A DNA stretch of 64,000 nucleotides from Cupriavidus respiraculi (GTDB lineage: Bacteria; Pseudomonadota; Gammaproteobacteria; Burkholderiales; Burkholderiaceae): positions 1,646,001-1,710,000 of the forward strand of contig NZ_CAJZAH010000001.1 of NCBI RefSeq assembly GCF_914271545.1. The letters are read 5' to 3'. Below are positions 17,481 through 26,564 of this stretch, piece by piece. Both the position numbers and the translations under genes were made by a program. The stretch's first letter is position 1. Every line of letters starts with the position of its first letter. The notes beneath the pieces are model-generated. The model did not search any database, had not been told where the DNA came from, and saw only the letters and a program-made list of their open reading frames with translations.

Positions 17481-18914
17481 ATGCCGTTTCCATCCTACCT
17501 CTGCAACTTTTTCACTCCCAACCACCACAATGCGTATCGGCGTGTCCTCGCCGACGAGCATGTCGATTTCCAGACGGACAAACCGGATCACCAGGTCGCC
17601 ATCATCGCGGCAGACCTCTTTCTGCCGAGGCGCAACGCCTCCGGCATCCGGGCCGATGTGGACCTTGCCCCACGCGTGGTCCTGCATTTTCCGGACGACG
17701 CGGCCGCGGAGGCGAAGCTCGAATCCGCTCTATCGAGCATCGCACGGCGTTCCCCATCCAGCAGTTACGGTCTCGAGCAAGGTCGCGCGGTCATGACGGC
17801 CATCGCCGACGCCATCTTTCCGGCGCTGCGGACCGGCAATGTCGGCCGGACCCAGATGGCGCGGGCGGCGGCGATGGAGATCGCGACCGCGATCGCCAGC
17901 CCGCGCAATCTCACCATCGGCATGCGCGCCGTCTGCAAGGCGGTGAACGACGACGCCAACACAGTGGGATGCCGGCTGGGCGGGCCGTCCAGCAGGGGCA
18001 TCGATATCCGCGCCGGCAAGGGCAGGGTCACCCTGTGCGAGTCCAATGACTGGAGCAAGTACCATCTGCTCGGCATCGAGGCGGACGGGAAGCAAGCGGT
18101 CAAGAAGGCCGGCAAGGCCGCTGGCAAGGATGGCGCCGACCCCGACTCACTCGATACGGCCCCGCGCAACGTGCGATGGCAGGATGGAAAAATCCTGATC
18201 GCCGACGTATGCACGACCTTTACGGTAAAGACGGGGGAATGGTGGCTGACGCGCAAGCTGCTGCCGCGCAGAACGCAGCGCGCCACCGTGGGTGCGCGGA
18301 TCGAGATGCTGCACGTGCAATCGCCCGACAAGAGGCTGCACAAGGCGCTCGCGTTCGAGGACGGCAACGCCCGTCATTGGCTGGCCAACTGTCTGGCGCG
18401 CGTGTGCCGCTTCCTGCGTGGCGTCGGCATCGCCAATGCAAGCAAGGAGCAGTTCGCGGAAGACCTGTTGCGCAAGCGCGCCGGGCGCAGCCAGCCCACT
18501 CTCACGTTCGCCGATGCAGATCTGGATGAGCATGCGATGGACGTCCATGCGCGCAAGGTGCACGAATGCGATGTCACCGAATCGCTCAGACATGCCGAAC
18601 TGATCGATGACGACGCCCGTCGCGTGGGACGCAGGACCGGGACATGGGGCAGTCGGGCGCGGTATCACGGCAAGGTGGATCTCGAGCTGACCTTTGCCGG
18701 GGACAAGCCGGCTGCGCCGGAATACCAGGCCGTCAGCCTGGTGCAGGAGAAGGGGAAGGAGAACGGGAAGGAGAACGGGAAGGAACAGGCGAAGCCGGCG
18801 AGAGCAGCCGCCTATGAGGCATTCGACACCAACAGGCCGCGTGCGCCGCTCGATGCGCCTAGCGGATCCAAGGGCGCGTCCCAGCCTTCGAAGGACTCGG
18901 TTCCGGCGACATGA
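17481..18914 (+). CDS. Unknown protein, second of the tandem paralogous pair (MPFPSYL family)
   Basis: A 477-residue paralogue of the preceding gene, 236 bp downstream on the same strand. The 52-residue core lies at 101-152 and the EWWLTR block at about 253-258. It differs by a Lys-rich insert (GKQAVKKAGKAAGK, about 203-216) and a C-terminal Lys/Glu/Asn repeat coded by a 12-bp tandem DNA repeat, then a Ser/Pro-rich end. No signal peptide or membrane segment is obvious. The pair arose by duplication and then diverged; function is unknown. The 236-bp gap holds no recognisable gene. Confidence 0.8.
   Translation: MPFPSYLCNFFTPNHHNAYRRVLADEHVDFQTDKPDHQVAIIAADLFLPRRNASGIRADVDLAPRVVLHFPDDAAAEAKLESALSSIARRSPSSSYGLEQGRAVMTAIADAIFPALRTGNVGRTQMARAAAMEIATAIASPRNLTIGMRAVCKAVNDDANTVGCRLGGPSSRGIDIRAGKGRVTLCESNDWSKYHLLGIEADGKQAVKKAGKAAGKDGADPDSLDTAPRNVRWQDGKILIADVCTTFTVKTGEWWLTRKLLPRRTQRATVGARIEMLHVQSPDKRLHKALAFEDGNARHWLANCLARVCRFLRGVGIANASKEQFAEDLLRKRAGRSQPTLTFADADLDEHAMDVHARKVHECDVTESLRHAELIDDDARRVGRRTGTWGSRARYHGKVDLELTFAGDKPAAPEYQAVSLVQEKGKENGKENGKEQAKPARAAAYEAFDTNRPRAPLDAPSGSKGASQPSKDSVPAT
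18753..18786 (+). repeat. 12-bp in-frame tandem repeat (GGGAAGGAGAAC)
   Basis: Two exact units at 18753-18764 and 18765-18776 followed by a partial third. It encodes GKEN repeats in the second MPFPSYL paralogue. Unit gain or loss by slippage would keep the frame. Confidence 0.85.
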
Positions 18915-19030
18915 GCGAGCGGCAGGCCCGGTATGCGCCCCGGCCGCCGGCGTGCACGTCCCGGGCCGCGGCGCGGCGGCGCCGGGCGACCGCGCCGCTC
19001 GCCGCGACCCTGGCATGTGCGCCTGGCTGA

Positions 19031-19055
19031 AACACGGCCTTAGCGAAATCCAAAT
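19031..19055 (+). promoter_or_regulatory. Shared 25-bp promoter-region element, copy 1
   Basis: Core CCTTAGCGAAATCC, 80 bp before the Bug receptor start. It aligns over 25 bp with elements at 26646-26670 and 31382-31406 (both read on the minus strand), with 18 of 25 positions shared with the latter. Possibly a binding site or promoter core shared by the CoA-ester genes. Confidence 0.45.
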
Positions 19056-19134
19056 GGTGGCACTCCTTGCCTGACGGCACACTGGCGCCGTTCCATCGCG
19101 CATTTCAAAAATACCAGGCAACCAGGAGACAGGC

Positions 19135-20106
19135 ATGCCAGCGTGGTTCAGGAAAGCGGCGGCCGGCGCGCTGCTGTGGATGGCCGCCGCCGCCGCGCTC
19201 GGGGCTTACCCGGACAAGCCGGTGCGGCTGGTGGTGCCATTCCCGCCGGGCGGGGCCACCGATCTCCTCGCCCGGGAGATCGGCAACGCCCTGCAGGCGC
19301 GACTGCAGCAGACCGTGGTGATCGAGAACCGGCCCGGCGCCGGAGGCAATATCGCCGCCGCCGCGGTCGCGCGCGCGCCTGCCGACGGCTACACGCTGCT
19401 GTTCGGCACCTTCGGCTCGCTGGCCGTCAACAAGAGCCTCTACGACAAGCCCGGCTACGATCCGCTGAAGGATCTGGCCGCCGTCGCGTCGGTGGCCTAC
19501 CTGCCCAACGTGCTGGTGGTGCATCCCGACGTGCCGGCCCGCAATGTGGCCGAACTGCTGGCGCTGGCAAAGCGGGAGCCGGGCAAGCTGACCTACGGCT
19601 CCTTCGGCGCGGGTTCCTCGTCCCATCTGGCCGGGGAACTGTTCACCCACCTGGCGGGGGTCCGGATCGAACACGTGCCGTACAAGGGCAGCGCGCCGGC
19701 AATGACAGACCTGATCGGCGGGCGCCTGACCATGATGTTCGACAGCATCTCCACCGCCTTACCGTATGTGCGCGACGGCCGCGTGCGGCCGCTTGCCGTG
19801 ACCACGCAGAAGCCGGCCGAGCAGTTGCCCGGCGTGCCGACGCTGGCCGACGCCGGTGTGCCGGGCTACGAGCTGACGGCCTGGTTCGGCGTGGCCGCGC
19901 CGACGGGCACGCCGAGGCCGGTGATCGAGCGGCTGAACGCCGAGATCAACGCCTCGCTCAGACAGCCCGAGCTCGTTGGCAAGCTGGCGCGCCAGGGTAC
20001 CGTGCCCTTCGTCTCGACGCCCGACCAGTTCGGCGGCTATATCCGCACGCAATACCAGAAGTGGGATGCGCTGATCAAGTCGGCCGGCATCCGGCTCGAC
20101 CAGTAG
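19135..20106 (+). CDS. Bug/TctC-type periplasmic solute-binding protein 1
   Basis: A 323-residue secreted binding protein. A signal peptide (WFRKAAAGALLWMAAAAALGA) is followed by the diagnostic YPDKPVRLVVPFPPGG and the NRPGAGG...APADGYTLL blocks of the tripartite tricarboxylate transporter receptor family. AGGAGAC precedes the ATG. Family members bind carboxylates such as citrate, aromatic acids or amino acids in the periplasm. No TctA/TctB membrane genes are nearby, as is common for the expanded Bug family. The acyl-CoA ligase gene downstream suggests the ligand is a carboxylate later activated to a CoA ester. Confidence 0.93.
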   Translation: MPAWFRKAAAGALLWMAAAAALGAYPDKPVRLVVPFPPGGATDLLAREIGNALQARLQQTVVIENRPGAGGNIAAAAVARAPADGYTLLFGTFGSLAVNKSLYDKPGYDPLKDLAAVASVAYLPNVLVVHPDVPARNVAELLALAKREPGKLTYGSFGAGSSSHLAGELFTHLAGVRIEHVPYKGSAPAMTDLIGGRLTMMFDSISTALPYVRDGRVRPLAVTTQKPAEQLPGVPTLADAGVPGYELTAWFGVAAPTGTPRPVIERLNAEINASLRQPELVGKLARQGTVPFVSTPDQFGGYIRTQYQKWDALIKSAGIRLDQ

Positions 20107-20184
20107 CGGTCCGGGCGCCGTTCGGGGACGCCAATCCCGGAACGGCACCATTCCTGTCCTTTCCATCCCGTCCAGAAGTCCGCC

Positions 20185-21702
20185 ATGTCCTCGTTCCGTC
20201 CGACCTTGATCCACCAGATTCCCGAGTACTGGGCCGGGCGCACGCCCGATGCGCCCTGCCTGCATGAAGACGGCGCCATCGTCAGCTATGGCGCGCTGTG
20301 GCAGCGCATCGAAGGCGCGCGCGACTGGCTGCGGGCGCAGGGCGTCGCGCACGGTGACCGCGTGATGGTGGTGGGTGAGAACTGCGCCGACATGCTGGTG
20401 ACAATGTTCGCCTGCAGTACGCTGCACGCCTGGCCCATCCAGGTCAACGCGCGCCTGTCGCCGCGCGAGATCGACACCATCCGTGCGCATGCCGATCCGC
20501 TGCTGACGCTGTTCACCTGCCAGGTGTCTCCCGTTGCCGCCCAGCATGCGGCACGGCTCGGCGCGGCGCGGAACGATTGCACGGTGCTGGACGCGCGGTT
20601 CGAGGTGGTGCGCGCGGACCATCGTCCCGAGCGCGTCGAGGAGGCCCTCGCCCGCGAGGTGGCGACGCTGATCTATACCTCGGGCACCACCGGTGCGCCC
20701 AAGGGCGTGATGGTGCCGCACGCGGGCCTGACCATCTTCGCGCGCATCTCGGCGACTTCGCGGCACCTCGGGCCGGACGACATCGCCTATGGCGCGCTGC
20801 CGCTGTCGCACATCTTCGGCATCGCCACGGTCACGATGGCGACGCTGTACGCCGGGGCCAGCCTGTACCTGCGGCCGCGCTTCGACGCCAAGGAAGTCTT
20901 CGCCGCGCTTCGGGCGCCCGGCATCACGATCCTGCAGGGCGTGCCGACCATGTTCACCCGCATCATGGCGCTGGCGCGCGAGAGCGGGCGGACCGCGGAC
21001 TTTCCGGCGCTGCGCTATCTCTATACCGGCGGCGCGCCGCTCGATCCCACGCTCAAGCGCGATGTCGAGGCATGGTTCGGCCTGCCGCTGCATCACGGCT
21101 ACGGCATCACCGAATACGCCGGCTCGCTGTTCATCACGCGGATGGACGCGCCGCGCGCCGACTGCTCGGCCGGCTACATCGTCGAAGGCGTGGAAATCGC
21201 CATCACCGATGCCGACGGCAACGCCATGCCTCCCGGCGAGCGCGGCCAGATCCGCGTGCGCGGGCCGGGCGTCATGCGTGGCTACTACCGCAATCCGGCA
21301 CAGACGGCCGAGGCTTTGCTGCCCGGCGGCTGGCTCAATACGGGCGACCTGGGCTATCTCGACGCCGACGGCGCGCTCTTTATCGTGGGCCGCTCCAAGG
21401 ACCTGATCATCCGCTCCGGCTTCAACGTCTATCCGATCGAGGTCGAGTCCGTGATCAATGCCTTTCCCGGCGTGCGCCAGTCCGCGGTGGTGGGCCGCAC
21501 CGTCGCCGACGGCAACGAAGAAGTGGTGGCCTTCATCGAGGTGCTGCCGGGCGACGCGCCCGACAGCGCGGCGCTGGATGCCTACCTGCGCGACAGCCTC
21601 GCGCCGTACAAGCGGCCGGCCGAGATCCGCGTGATCGACACCATTCCGACCACGGCCAGCGGCAAGCTGCTCAAGCAGCCGCTGCGGGCCATGCTGGAGT
21701 AG
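20185..21702 (+). CDS. Acyl-CoA synthetase (AMP-forming)
   Basis: A 505-residue adenylate-forming enzyme. It has the P-loop-like YTSGTTGAPKG (about residues 163-173), HGYGITEYAG, the NTGDLGYLDADG hinge region and the C-terminal TTASGKLLKQ with the catalytic Lys. It activates a carboxylic acid to its CoA thioester via an acyl-AMP. It lies between two Bug receptor genes and probably acts on the acid they bind. The specific acid cannot be read from sequence. Confidence 0.92.
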   Translation: MSSFRPTLIHQIPEYWAGRTPDAPCLHEDGAIVSYGALWQRIEGARDWLRAQGVAHGDRVMVVGENCADMLVTMFACSTLHAWPIQVNARLSPREIDTIRAHADPLLTLFTCQVSPVAAQHAARLGAARNDCTVLDARFEVVRADHRPERVEEALAREVATLIYTSGTTGAPKGVMVPHAGLTIFARISATSRHLGPDDIAYGALPLSHIFGIATVTMATLYAGASLYLRPRFDAKEVFAALRAPGITILQGVPTMFTRIMALARESGRTADFPALRYLYTGGAPLDPTLKRDVEAWFGLPLHHGYGITEYAGSLFITRMDAPRADCSAGYIVEGVEIAITDADGNAMPPGERGQIRVRGPGVMRGYYRNPAQTAEALLPGGWLNTGDLGYLDADGALFIVGRSKDLIIRSGFNVYPIEVESVINAFPGVRQSAVVGRTVADGNEEVVAFIEVLPGDAPDSAALDAYLRDSLAPYKRPAEIRVIDTIPTTASGKLLKQPLRAMLE

Positions 21703-21751
21703 GCGGCGGCGCGAATGCGTCCCGGCAGCCAATAACAACAGGAGGAGACAG

Positions 21752-22747
21752 ATGCATACCAACAGGATGACCCGCACGATGGTCCGCATGGTGGCGAGCG
21801 CGCTCGGCGCGGCCTGCATGGCGGTTGCCGCGGGCGCGGCGGCCGAGACCTATCCCGCGCGGCCGATCAAGCTGATCGTCGGCTATACGCCGGGCGGTCC
21901 GGTCGACACCGCGGCGCGCATCTATGCCGACTACCTGGGCAAGGTGCTGAAGCAGCCCGTGGTGGTGGACAACCGCGCCGGCGCGAGCGGCGCCATCGCG
22001 GCCGACCTCACGGCCAAGGCGGCGCCGGACGGCTACACGCTTTACTTCGTCGCCAGTCCCACCATGACCATGACCCCGCTGATCCAGAAGTCGGTCAACT
22101 TCAATCCGACGAAGGACTTCAGCTATGTCGGCCTGATCACGGACTACACCAACGTGCTGCTGATCAACAAGGACTTCCCGGCCAAGGACGTGGGCGAACT
22201 GGTGGAGTACGCCCGCAAGCATCCCGAGCGGGTGGCCTTCGGTTCGGCCGGGATCGGCGCGTCGAACCACCTGTCCGCCGAGCTGCTGGCGCAGATGAGC
22301 GGCGTCAAGATGCTGCACGTTCCGTACAAGGGCAATGCGCCGGCGATGGCCGACGTGATGAGCGGCAAGATCACCTTCATGTTCGATATCACCGGCACCG
22401 CCATCGGCCATATCCAGGGCGGCAAGGTGCGCGCGCTGGCGGTGACGTCGAAGGGCCGCAATGCCGCGCTGCCCGCGGTGCCGACCATGGTGGAATCCGG
22501 CCTGAAGGACTACGCGGTCACGGGCTGGTACGCGCTGGTGGGGCCGCTGAAGCTGCCGGCCGACGTCACCGACACGCTGGTCAAGGCGCAGAAGGCCGTG
22601 GGCGACGATCCGGCATTCCAGCAGCGCATGACGCAGGGTGGCTACGACCTCAATATCACTGGGCCCAAGCCACTGCAGGACCGGATCAAGCGGGAGCTGG
22701 AGCTGTGGGGCGGGGTGGTGAAGACGGCGAAGATACAGGTGGAGTGA
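21752..22747 (+). CDS. Bug/TctC-type periplasmic solute-binding protein 2
   Basis: A 331-residue secreted binding protein with signal peptide (MVASALGAACMAVAAGAAA), YPARPIKLIVGYTPGG and DNRAGASGAIAA...APDGYTLYF. CAGGAGGAGA lies before the ATG. It shares its family but not close sequence with the receptor 1.6 kb upstream, so the two probably bind different but related acids. It is the last gene before a convergent boundary. Confidence 0.93.
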   Translation: MHTNRMTRTMVRMVASALGAACMAVAAGAAAETYPARPIKLIVGYTPGGPVDTAARIYADYLGKVLKQPVVVDNRAGASGAIAADLTAKAAPDGYTLYFVASPTMTMTPLIQKSVNFNPTKDFSYVGLITDYTNVLLINKDFPAKDVGELVEYARKHPERVAFGSAGIGASNHLSAELLAQMSGVKMLHVPYKGNAPAMADVMSGKITFMFDITGTAIGHIQGGKVRALAVTSKGRNAALPAVPTMVESGLKDYAVTGWYALVGPLKLPADVTDTLVKAQKAVGDDPAFQQRMTQGGYDLNITGPKPLQDRIKRELELWGGVVKTAKIQVE

Positions 22748-22771
22748 GGGAGCGCGACGCCTTGACAGGCT

Positions 22772-22860
22772 GCCGAGACAAAACCGTCGGCCCCCTCAAG
22801 CGGTCTCCCTCGGCCCGGCCCTCCCCCGCCCGCGGATGGGGCCGGGGGTGAGGGCGAAGG
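22772..22860. repeat. REP-like imperfect palindrome, copy B
   Basis: A diverged, shortened copy of the element at 2922-3029. It keeps AAAACCGTCGG and the right arm GGGGCCGGGGGTGAGGG. It lies between convergent genes, where it may serve as a transcription end signal. Confidence 0.6.
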
Positions 22861-22887
22861 CCCCCCAGGGCCCAGAGCGCCAACCCG

Positions 22888-23742
22888 CTACTCCTCCACC
22901 TCCGCCCATCCCTCCATCGCATGCCCGCCGGCATCGTCGCCGGTCCACAGGATGACGCGGCCGGGCTGCTGCGCATCGCGGGTGCCGCCCACGATCACCG
23001 CGTCGTGGTCGAACAGCGGTGCGAGGCCGCGGAAGCCGAAGCGGCGGACCTTGGCCGCGGGCAGCTCCCGTGCCAGCAGGTCCATCATCAGCACGGCCTG
23101 CAGCGGGCCGTGCACCACCAGTCCCGGATAGCCCTCGACATCGCGCACATAGTCGCGGTCGTAGTGGATGCGATGGCCGTTGAAGGTCAACGCGGAAAAA
23201 CGGAACAGCATCACGGAGTCGGCATCGACCCCGCGCTGCCATTGCGGCTGGTTCGGCTGGCGCGGGCGCGGCGGCAGCGGCTGGGCGGGCTCGGGCATGG
23301 CGCGATAGACGACGTCGTGCCGCTCGCTGAGCGCGGTGCGGCCGGCCAGCGTCAGCTCGTGGCGCACCGATACGAAGTACAGCTCGCCGGTGCGGCCGGT
23401 CTTGTGCTTGACGTCCTCGATCGTCGAGGTGCGCGTGACGGTGTCGCCCACGCGCAGCGGCTCGAAGAACTGCAGTTCGCTGCCGGCCCACATGCGCCGC
23501 GGCAGCGGCACAGGCGGCATGAAGCCGCCCAGGTGCGGATGGCCATCGCGTCCGAGTTCCCGCTGCGGGGCGCGCGGCAGGAAATAGAGCCAGTGCCACA
23601 GCGGCGGCAGCGGGCCGCGCGAGAGCGCCTCGCCATCGAGGTCCAGCGTGGCCGCCAGGCCGATGACGGGTTCGGGTGCGAGGGTTTCGGTGCGGCTTTC
23701 GCTGCGGCCGATCCATTGGCGCAGGGTGTCTAGCTGGGTCAT
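22888..23742 (-). CDS. MaoC-like/FAS1-type dehydratase (mesaconyl- or itaconyl-CoA hydratase-like)
   Basis: A 284-residue two-part hot-dog protein. The N-terminal half contains PPLWHWLYFLP and GGFMPPVPLPRRMWAGSELQF, typical of mesaconyl-C4-CoA and itaconyl-CoA hydratase relatives. The C-terminal half has FSALTFNGHRIHYDRDYVRDVEGYPGLVVHGPL, the hydratase-2 motif with catalytic Asp/His. It adds water to, or removes it from, a CoA-bound unsaturated acid. It lies downstream of the MmgE/PrpD gene on the same strand with a 61-bp gap. The exact substrate is inferred. Confidence 0.82.
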   Translation of the reverse strand: MTQLDTLRQWIGRSESRTETLAPEPVIGLAATLDLDGEALSRGPLPPLWHWLYFLPRAPQRELGRDGHPHLGGFMPPVPLPRRMWAGSELQFFEPLRVGDTVTRTSTIEDVKHKTGRTGELYFVSVRHELTLAGRTALSERHDVVYRAMPEPAQPLPPRPRQPNQPQWQRGVDADSVMLFRFSALTFNGHRIHYDRDYVRDVEGYPGLVVHGPLQAVLMMDLLARELPAAKVRRFGFRGLAPLFDHDAVIVGGTRDAQQPGRVILWTGDDAGGHAMEGWAEVEE

Positions 23743-23803
23743 GGTCGTGTCGAAGGTGGAATCAGGAGCAGCAGGGAACCGGAGCGTTCGCGCGGGCGGT
23801 GCG

Positions 23804-25186
23804 TCAGCGTGCCGGGGGCAGCCAGTCCTTCACGTCTGGCGCCTGCTCCAGCGCCCACACGCGGCGGATGATCTCGCGGATTTCCGCCTCGCTGGCGCCG
23901 TGGCGGAACGCGCCGAGCTGGATGGCCTTGGCTTCGAGCTCGGGGCGCGACAGCGTGTTGTCCGGGTCGCCCTTGGGCACGTCGACACGCGCCTCCAGCG
24001 TGCGCCCATCCGTGGTGCGCACCGTGACGCGGCCGATCCACTGACGAGGGTAGGCGCGATTGATCTCGTCGTCGAGCGCCATTTCCACCTTGTCGCGGAA
24101 TGCGGCCACGCGCGCATCCTGCAGCGCCTGCTCTTCGAACTCGCCCAGGCCGGCGTGGCCGTGGATGGCCACCAGGCCCAGCACGGTGCCCATGGAGAAC
24201 TTGGCCTGGTGGATGGTCGCGGGATTGGTGACGGGGCCAAGCACGTCGATGGCGCCCTGGTGCACGTGGGTCGTGACGCGCTCGATCTGCGCCGCCGCGA
24301 TCCCTTCGCGCTGCATCAGCGCCTTGAGCGCATCGGCGGCGGGATGGGTGTGCCGGCAGGACGCGAAGAACTTGAACGAGGTCTCGGCCGTCGCCCAGCG
24401 GGTGCCCAGACCGTCGGTCAGGCAGAAGGGATCGGCGTCGGTGGACATGCCCGCGGCCATGCCCTGCGCGCCTTCGAGGATACGTCGGGCGCCGGTAAAG
24501 CCCGCCCGCGCGATCCACGCCGACATCAACCCGTCGGCCGCCGCCTTGGCCGTGTGCAGCTGCTTGGAGTCGGCCGCATCGCGCAGGAATTCCCACAGTC
24601 CGGCGGCCTGCGTACCGGCCGAGCCCAATGCCTGGTTGATGCCCTCGGCGTCCAGGCCGTACAGCTTCGCGACCGCGGCGGCGGCGGCCAGCGTGCCCAC
24701 CGTACCGGTGGTATGGAACACCGTGTAGTGGGAGCGGCCCATGAATTCACCGATGCGGATGCCCGCTTCGTAGCCGGCGATCGAGGCCAGCAGGATGTCG
24801 GCGCCGCTCTTGCCTTCGGCCTGCGCGGCGGCCAGCACCGCCGGAAAGACCACGGCGGCCGGGTGCAGCACAGAGCCGTTGTGCACGTCGTCCTGTTCCA
24901 CCACATGCGAAGACGCGCCATTGATCAGCGCGGCGAAGTAGGGCGAGGTGCGGCGCCGGTCGACCAGCACCTCGGCGGGACCGTCCTGCGGACCCATGGC
25001 GGCGGCGAATTCCTGCAGGCGGCGGATGGCCGGCGCGTCCTTGCCGGCAATGGCCGAGGCGATCCAGTCCAGGTACAGGTCCTTGGCGCGCTCGATCACC
25101 GGAGCGGGAACGTCGGCCAGCGTGAAACGCGCGAGGAATTCGCAGAGCTGGCGGGTGGGGTAGGTGTGGTCGGGGGAGGAGGGCAT
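23804..25186 (-). CDS. MmgE/PrpD family protein
   Basis: A 460-residue protein of the 2-methylcitrate dehydratase / cis-aconitate decarboxylase / iminodisuccinate epimerase family. Recognisable features are DLYLDWIASAIAGKD near the N-terminus, NGASSHVVEQDDVH with the conserved Asp/His region, and the FKFFASCRHTHPAADAL block. Members act on tricarboxylate-like or amino-dicarboxylate substrates. It is flanked by an acyl-CoA dehydrogenase and a MaoC-type hydratase, suggesting a branched or unsaturated dicarboxylic acid pathway. Confidence 0.88.
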   Translation of the reverse strand: MPSSPDHTYPTRQLCEFLARFTLADVPAPVIERAKDLYLDWIASAIAGKDAPAIRRLQEFAAAMGPQDGPAEVLVDRRRTSPYFAALINGASSHVVEQDDVHNGSVLHPAAVVFPAVLAAAQAEGKSGADILLASIAGYEAGIRIGEFMGRSHYTVFHTTGTVGTLAAAAAVAKLYGLDAEGINQALGSAGTQAAGLWEFLRDAADSKQLHTAKAAADGLMSAWIARAGFTGARRILEGAQGMAAGMSTDADPFCLTDGLGTRWATAETSFKFFASCRHTHPAADALKALMQREGIAAAQIERVTTHVHQGAIDVLGPVTNPATIHQAKFSMGTVLGLVAIHGHAGLGEFEEQALQDARVAAFRDKVEMALDDEINRAYPRQWIGRVTVRTTDGRTLEARVDVPKGDPDNTLSRPELEAKAIQLGAFRHGASEAEIREIIRRVWALEQAPDVKDWLPPAR

Positions 25187-25242
25187 GCTGGCGATGGTTG
25201 GGTATTCGAGAGTGGTGTGCGGGCAATGGCGGTGCTGCGGGC

Positions 25243-25366
25243 GGTCACCCTCACCCCCGCCCCTCTCTCGCGGGCGGCAGAGGGGTAGAACACCGTCGGT
25301 ATATCAAACACTGGTGGTTTGCTCCCCTCTCCCGCGAGCGGGAGAGGGGCCGGGGGTGAGGGTGAA
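25243..25366. repeat. REP-like imperfect palindrome, copy C
   Basis: The most complete copy: GGTCACCCTCACCCCCGCC at the left and GGCCGGGGGTGAGGGTGA at the right, with an inner hairpin CTCTCCCGC / GCGGGAGAG. It shares the flank GCGGTGCTGCG with copy A. It sits between two minus-strand genes of the acyl-CoA dehydrogenase/MmgE-PrpD group and may modulate read-through. Confidence 0.75.
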
Positions 25367-25394
25367 CGCATCCCCGGAGTGCACCGGTCATTCA

Positions 25395-26564
25395 TCAAAA
25401 CGACCGCGGCAACTCCAGCACATGCTCGGCCACATAGGAAAGGATCAGATTGGTCGAGATCGGCGCCACCTGGTAGAGCCGCGTCTCGCGGAACTTGCGC
25501 TCGATGTCGTATTCCGCGGCGAAGCCGAAGCCGCCGTGGGTCTGCAGGCAGACGTTGGCCGCCTCCCACGAGGCATCGGCGGCGAGCAGCTTGGCCATGT
25601 TGGCCTCCTTGCCGCATGGCTGGCCCGCGTCGAACAGTTGCGCCGCCTTGTAGCGCATCAGGCTGGCCGCCTCCACGTTGACGTAGGAGCGCGCGATCGG
25701 AAACTGGATGCCCTGGTTCTGCCCGATGGGCCGGTCGAACACCACGCGTTCGCGTGCGTAGGCGCTGGCGCGTTCGACGAACCAGTGGCCATCGCCGATG
25801 CACTCGGCGGCGATCAGGATGCGCTCGGCGTTCAGGCCGTCCAGGATGTACTTCAGGCCCCGGCCTTCCTCGCCGATCAGGTTCTCCGCGGGAACTTCGA
25901 GATTGTCGAAGAACAGTTCATTGGTCTCGTGGTTGACCATATTGCGGATGGGCCGCACGGTCAGGCCCTTGCCGATCGCTTCGCGCAGGTCCACCACGAA
26001 GGCCGACAGGCCCTCGGACTTGCGCTTGACCTGGTCCAGCGGCGTGGTGCGCGCCAGCAGCAGCATCAGGTCCGAGTGCTGCACGCGCGAAATCCATACC
26101 TTCTGGCCGTTGACGATATAGCGGTCGCCCTGGCGAACGGCGGTGGTCTTGAGCTTGGTGGTATCGGTGCCGGTGGTGGGCTCGGTCACGGCCATCGACT
26201 GCATGCGCAGTTCGCCCGAGGCGATGCCCGGCAGCCAGCGCCGCTTCTGTTCCTCCGAGCCGTGCCGCAGCAGGCAGCCCATCACATACATCTGGCCGTG
26301 GCAGGCGCCCGAGTTGCCGCCGCTGCGGTTGATCTCCTCCATGATCACCGAGGCGGCCGTGAGCGGCAGGCCGGAGCCGCCGTAGGCCTCCGGAATCAGC
26401 GCCGACAGCCAGCCGGCCTGCGTCAGCGCCTGAACGAATTCCTCCGGGAAGGCGTTCTGCTCTTCCACGCGCTGCCAGTACGCCGAATCGTAGCTGGCGC
26501 AAAGGTCGCGCACGGCCTCGCGGATCTCGGGGTAGTGCGCGTCCTGCTGGTGTTCTGCAATCAT
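25395..26564 (-). CDS. Acyl-CoA dehydrogenase 1
   Basis: A 389-residue flavoprotein. The start at 26564 (MIAEHQQDAHYP) was chosen over an in-frame ATG 15 codons upstream because it aligns with the family N-terminus. Motifs are VTEPTTGTDTTKL (FAD and substrate contact), RVVFDRPIGQNQGIQ and LQTHGGFGFAAEYDIER. The segment that in medium-chain enzymes holds the catalytic Glu (YEGTS) reads YQVAPIST, so the base must lie elsewhere or the enzyme is atypical. It oxidises an acyl-CoA at C2-C3. It is downstream of the LysR gene on the same strand. Confidence 0.9.
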   Translation of the reverse strand: MIAEHQQDAHYPEIREAVRDLCASYDSAYWQRVEEQNAFPEEFVQALTQAGWLSALIPEAYGGSGLPLTAASVIMEEINRSGGNSGACHGQMYVMGCLLRHGSEEQKRRWLPGIASGELRMQSMAVTEPTTGTDTTKLKTTAVRQGDRYIVNGQKVWISRVQHSDLMLLLARTTPLDQVKRKSEGLSAFVVDLREAIGKGLTVRPIRNMVNHETNELFFDNLEVPAENLIGEEGRGLKYILDGLNAERILIAAECIGDGHWFVERASAYARERVVFDRPIGQNQGIQFPIARSYVNVEAASLMRYKAAQLFDAGQPCGKEANMAKLLAADASWEAANVCLQTHGGFGFAAEYDIERKFRETRLYQVAPISTNLILSYVAEHVLELPRSF

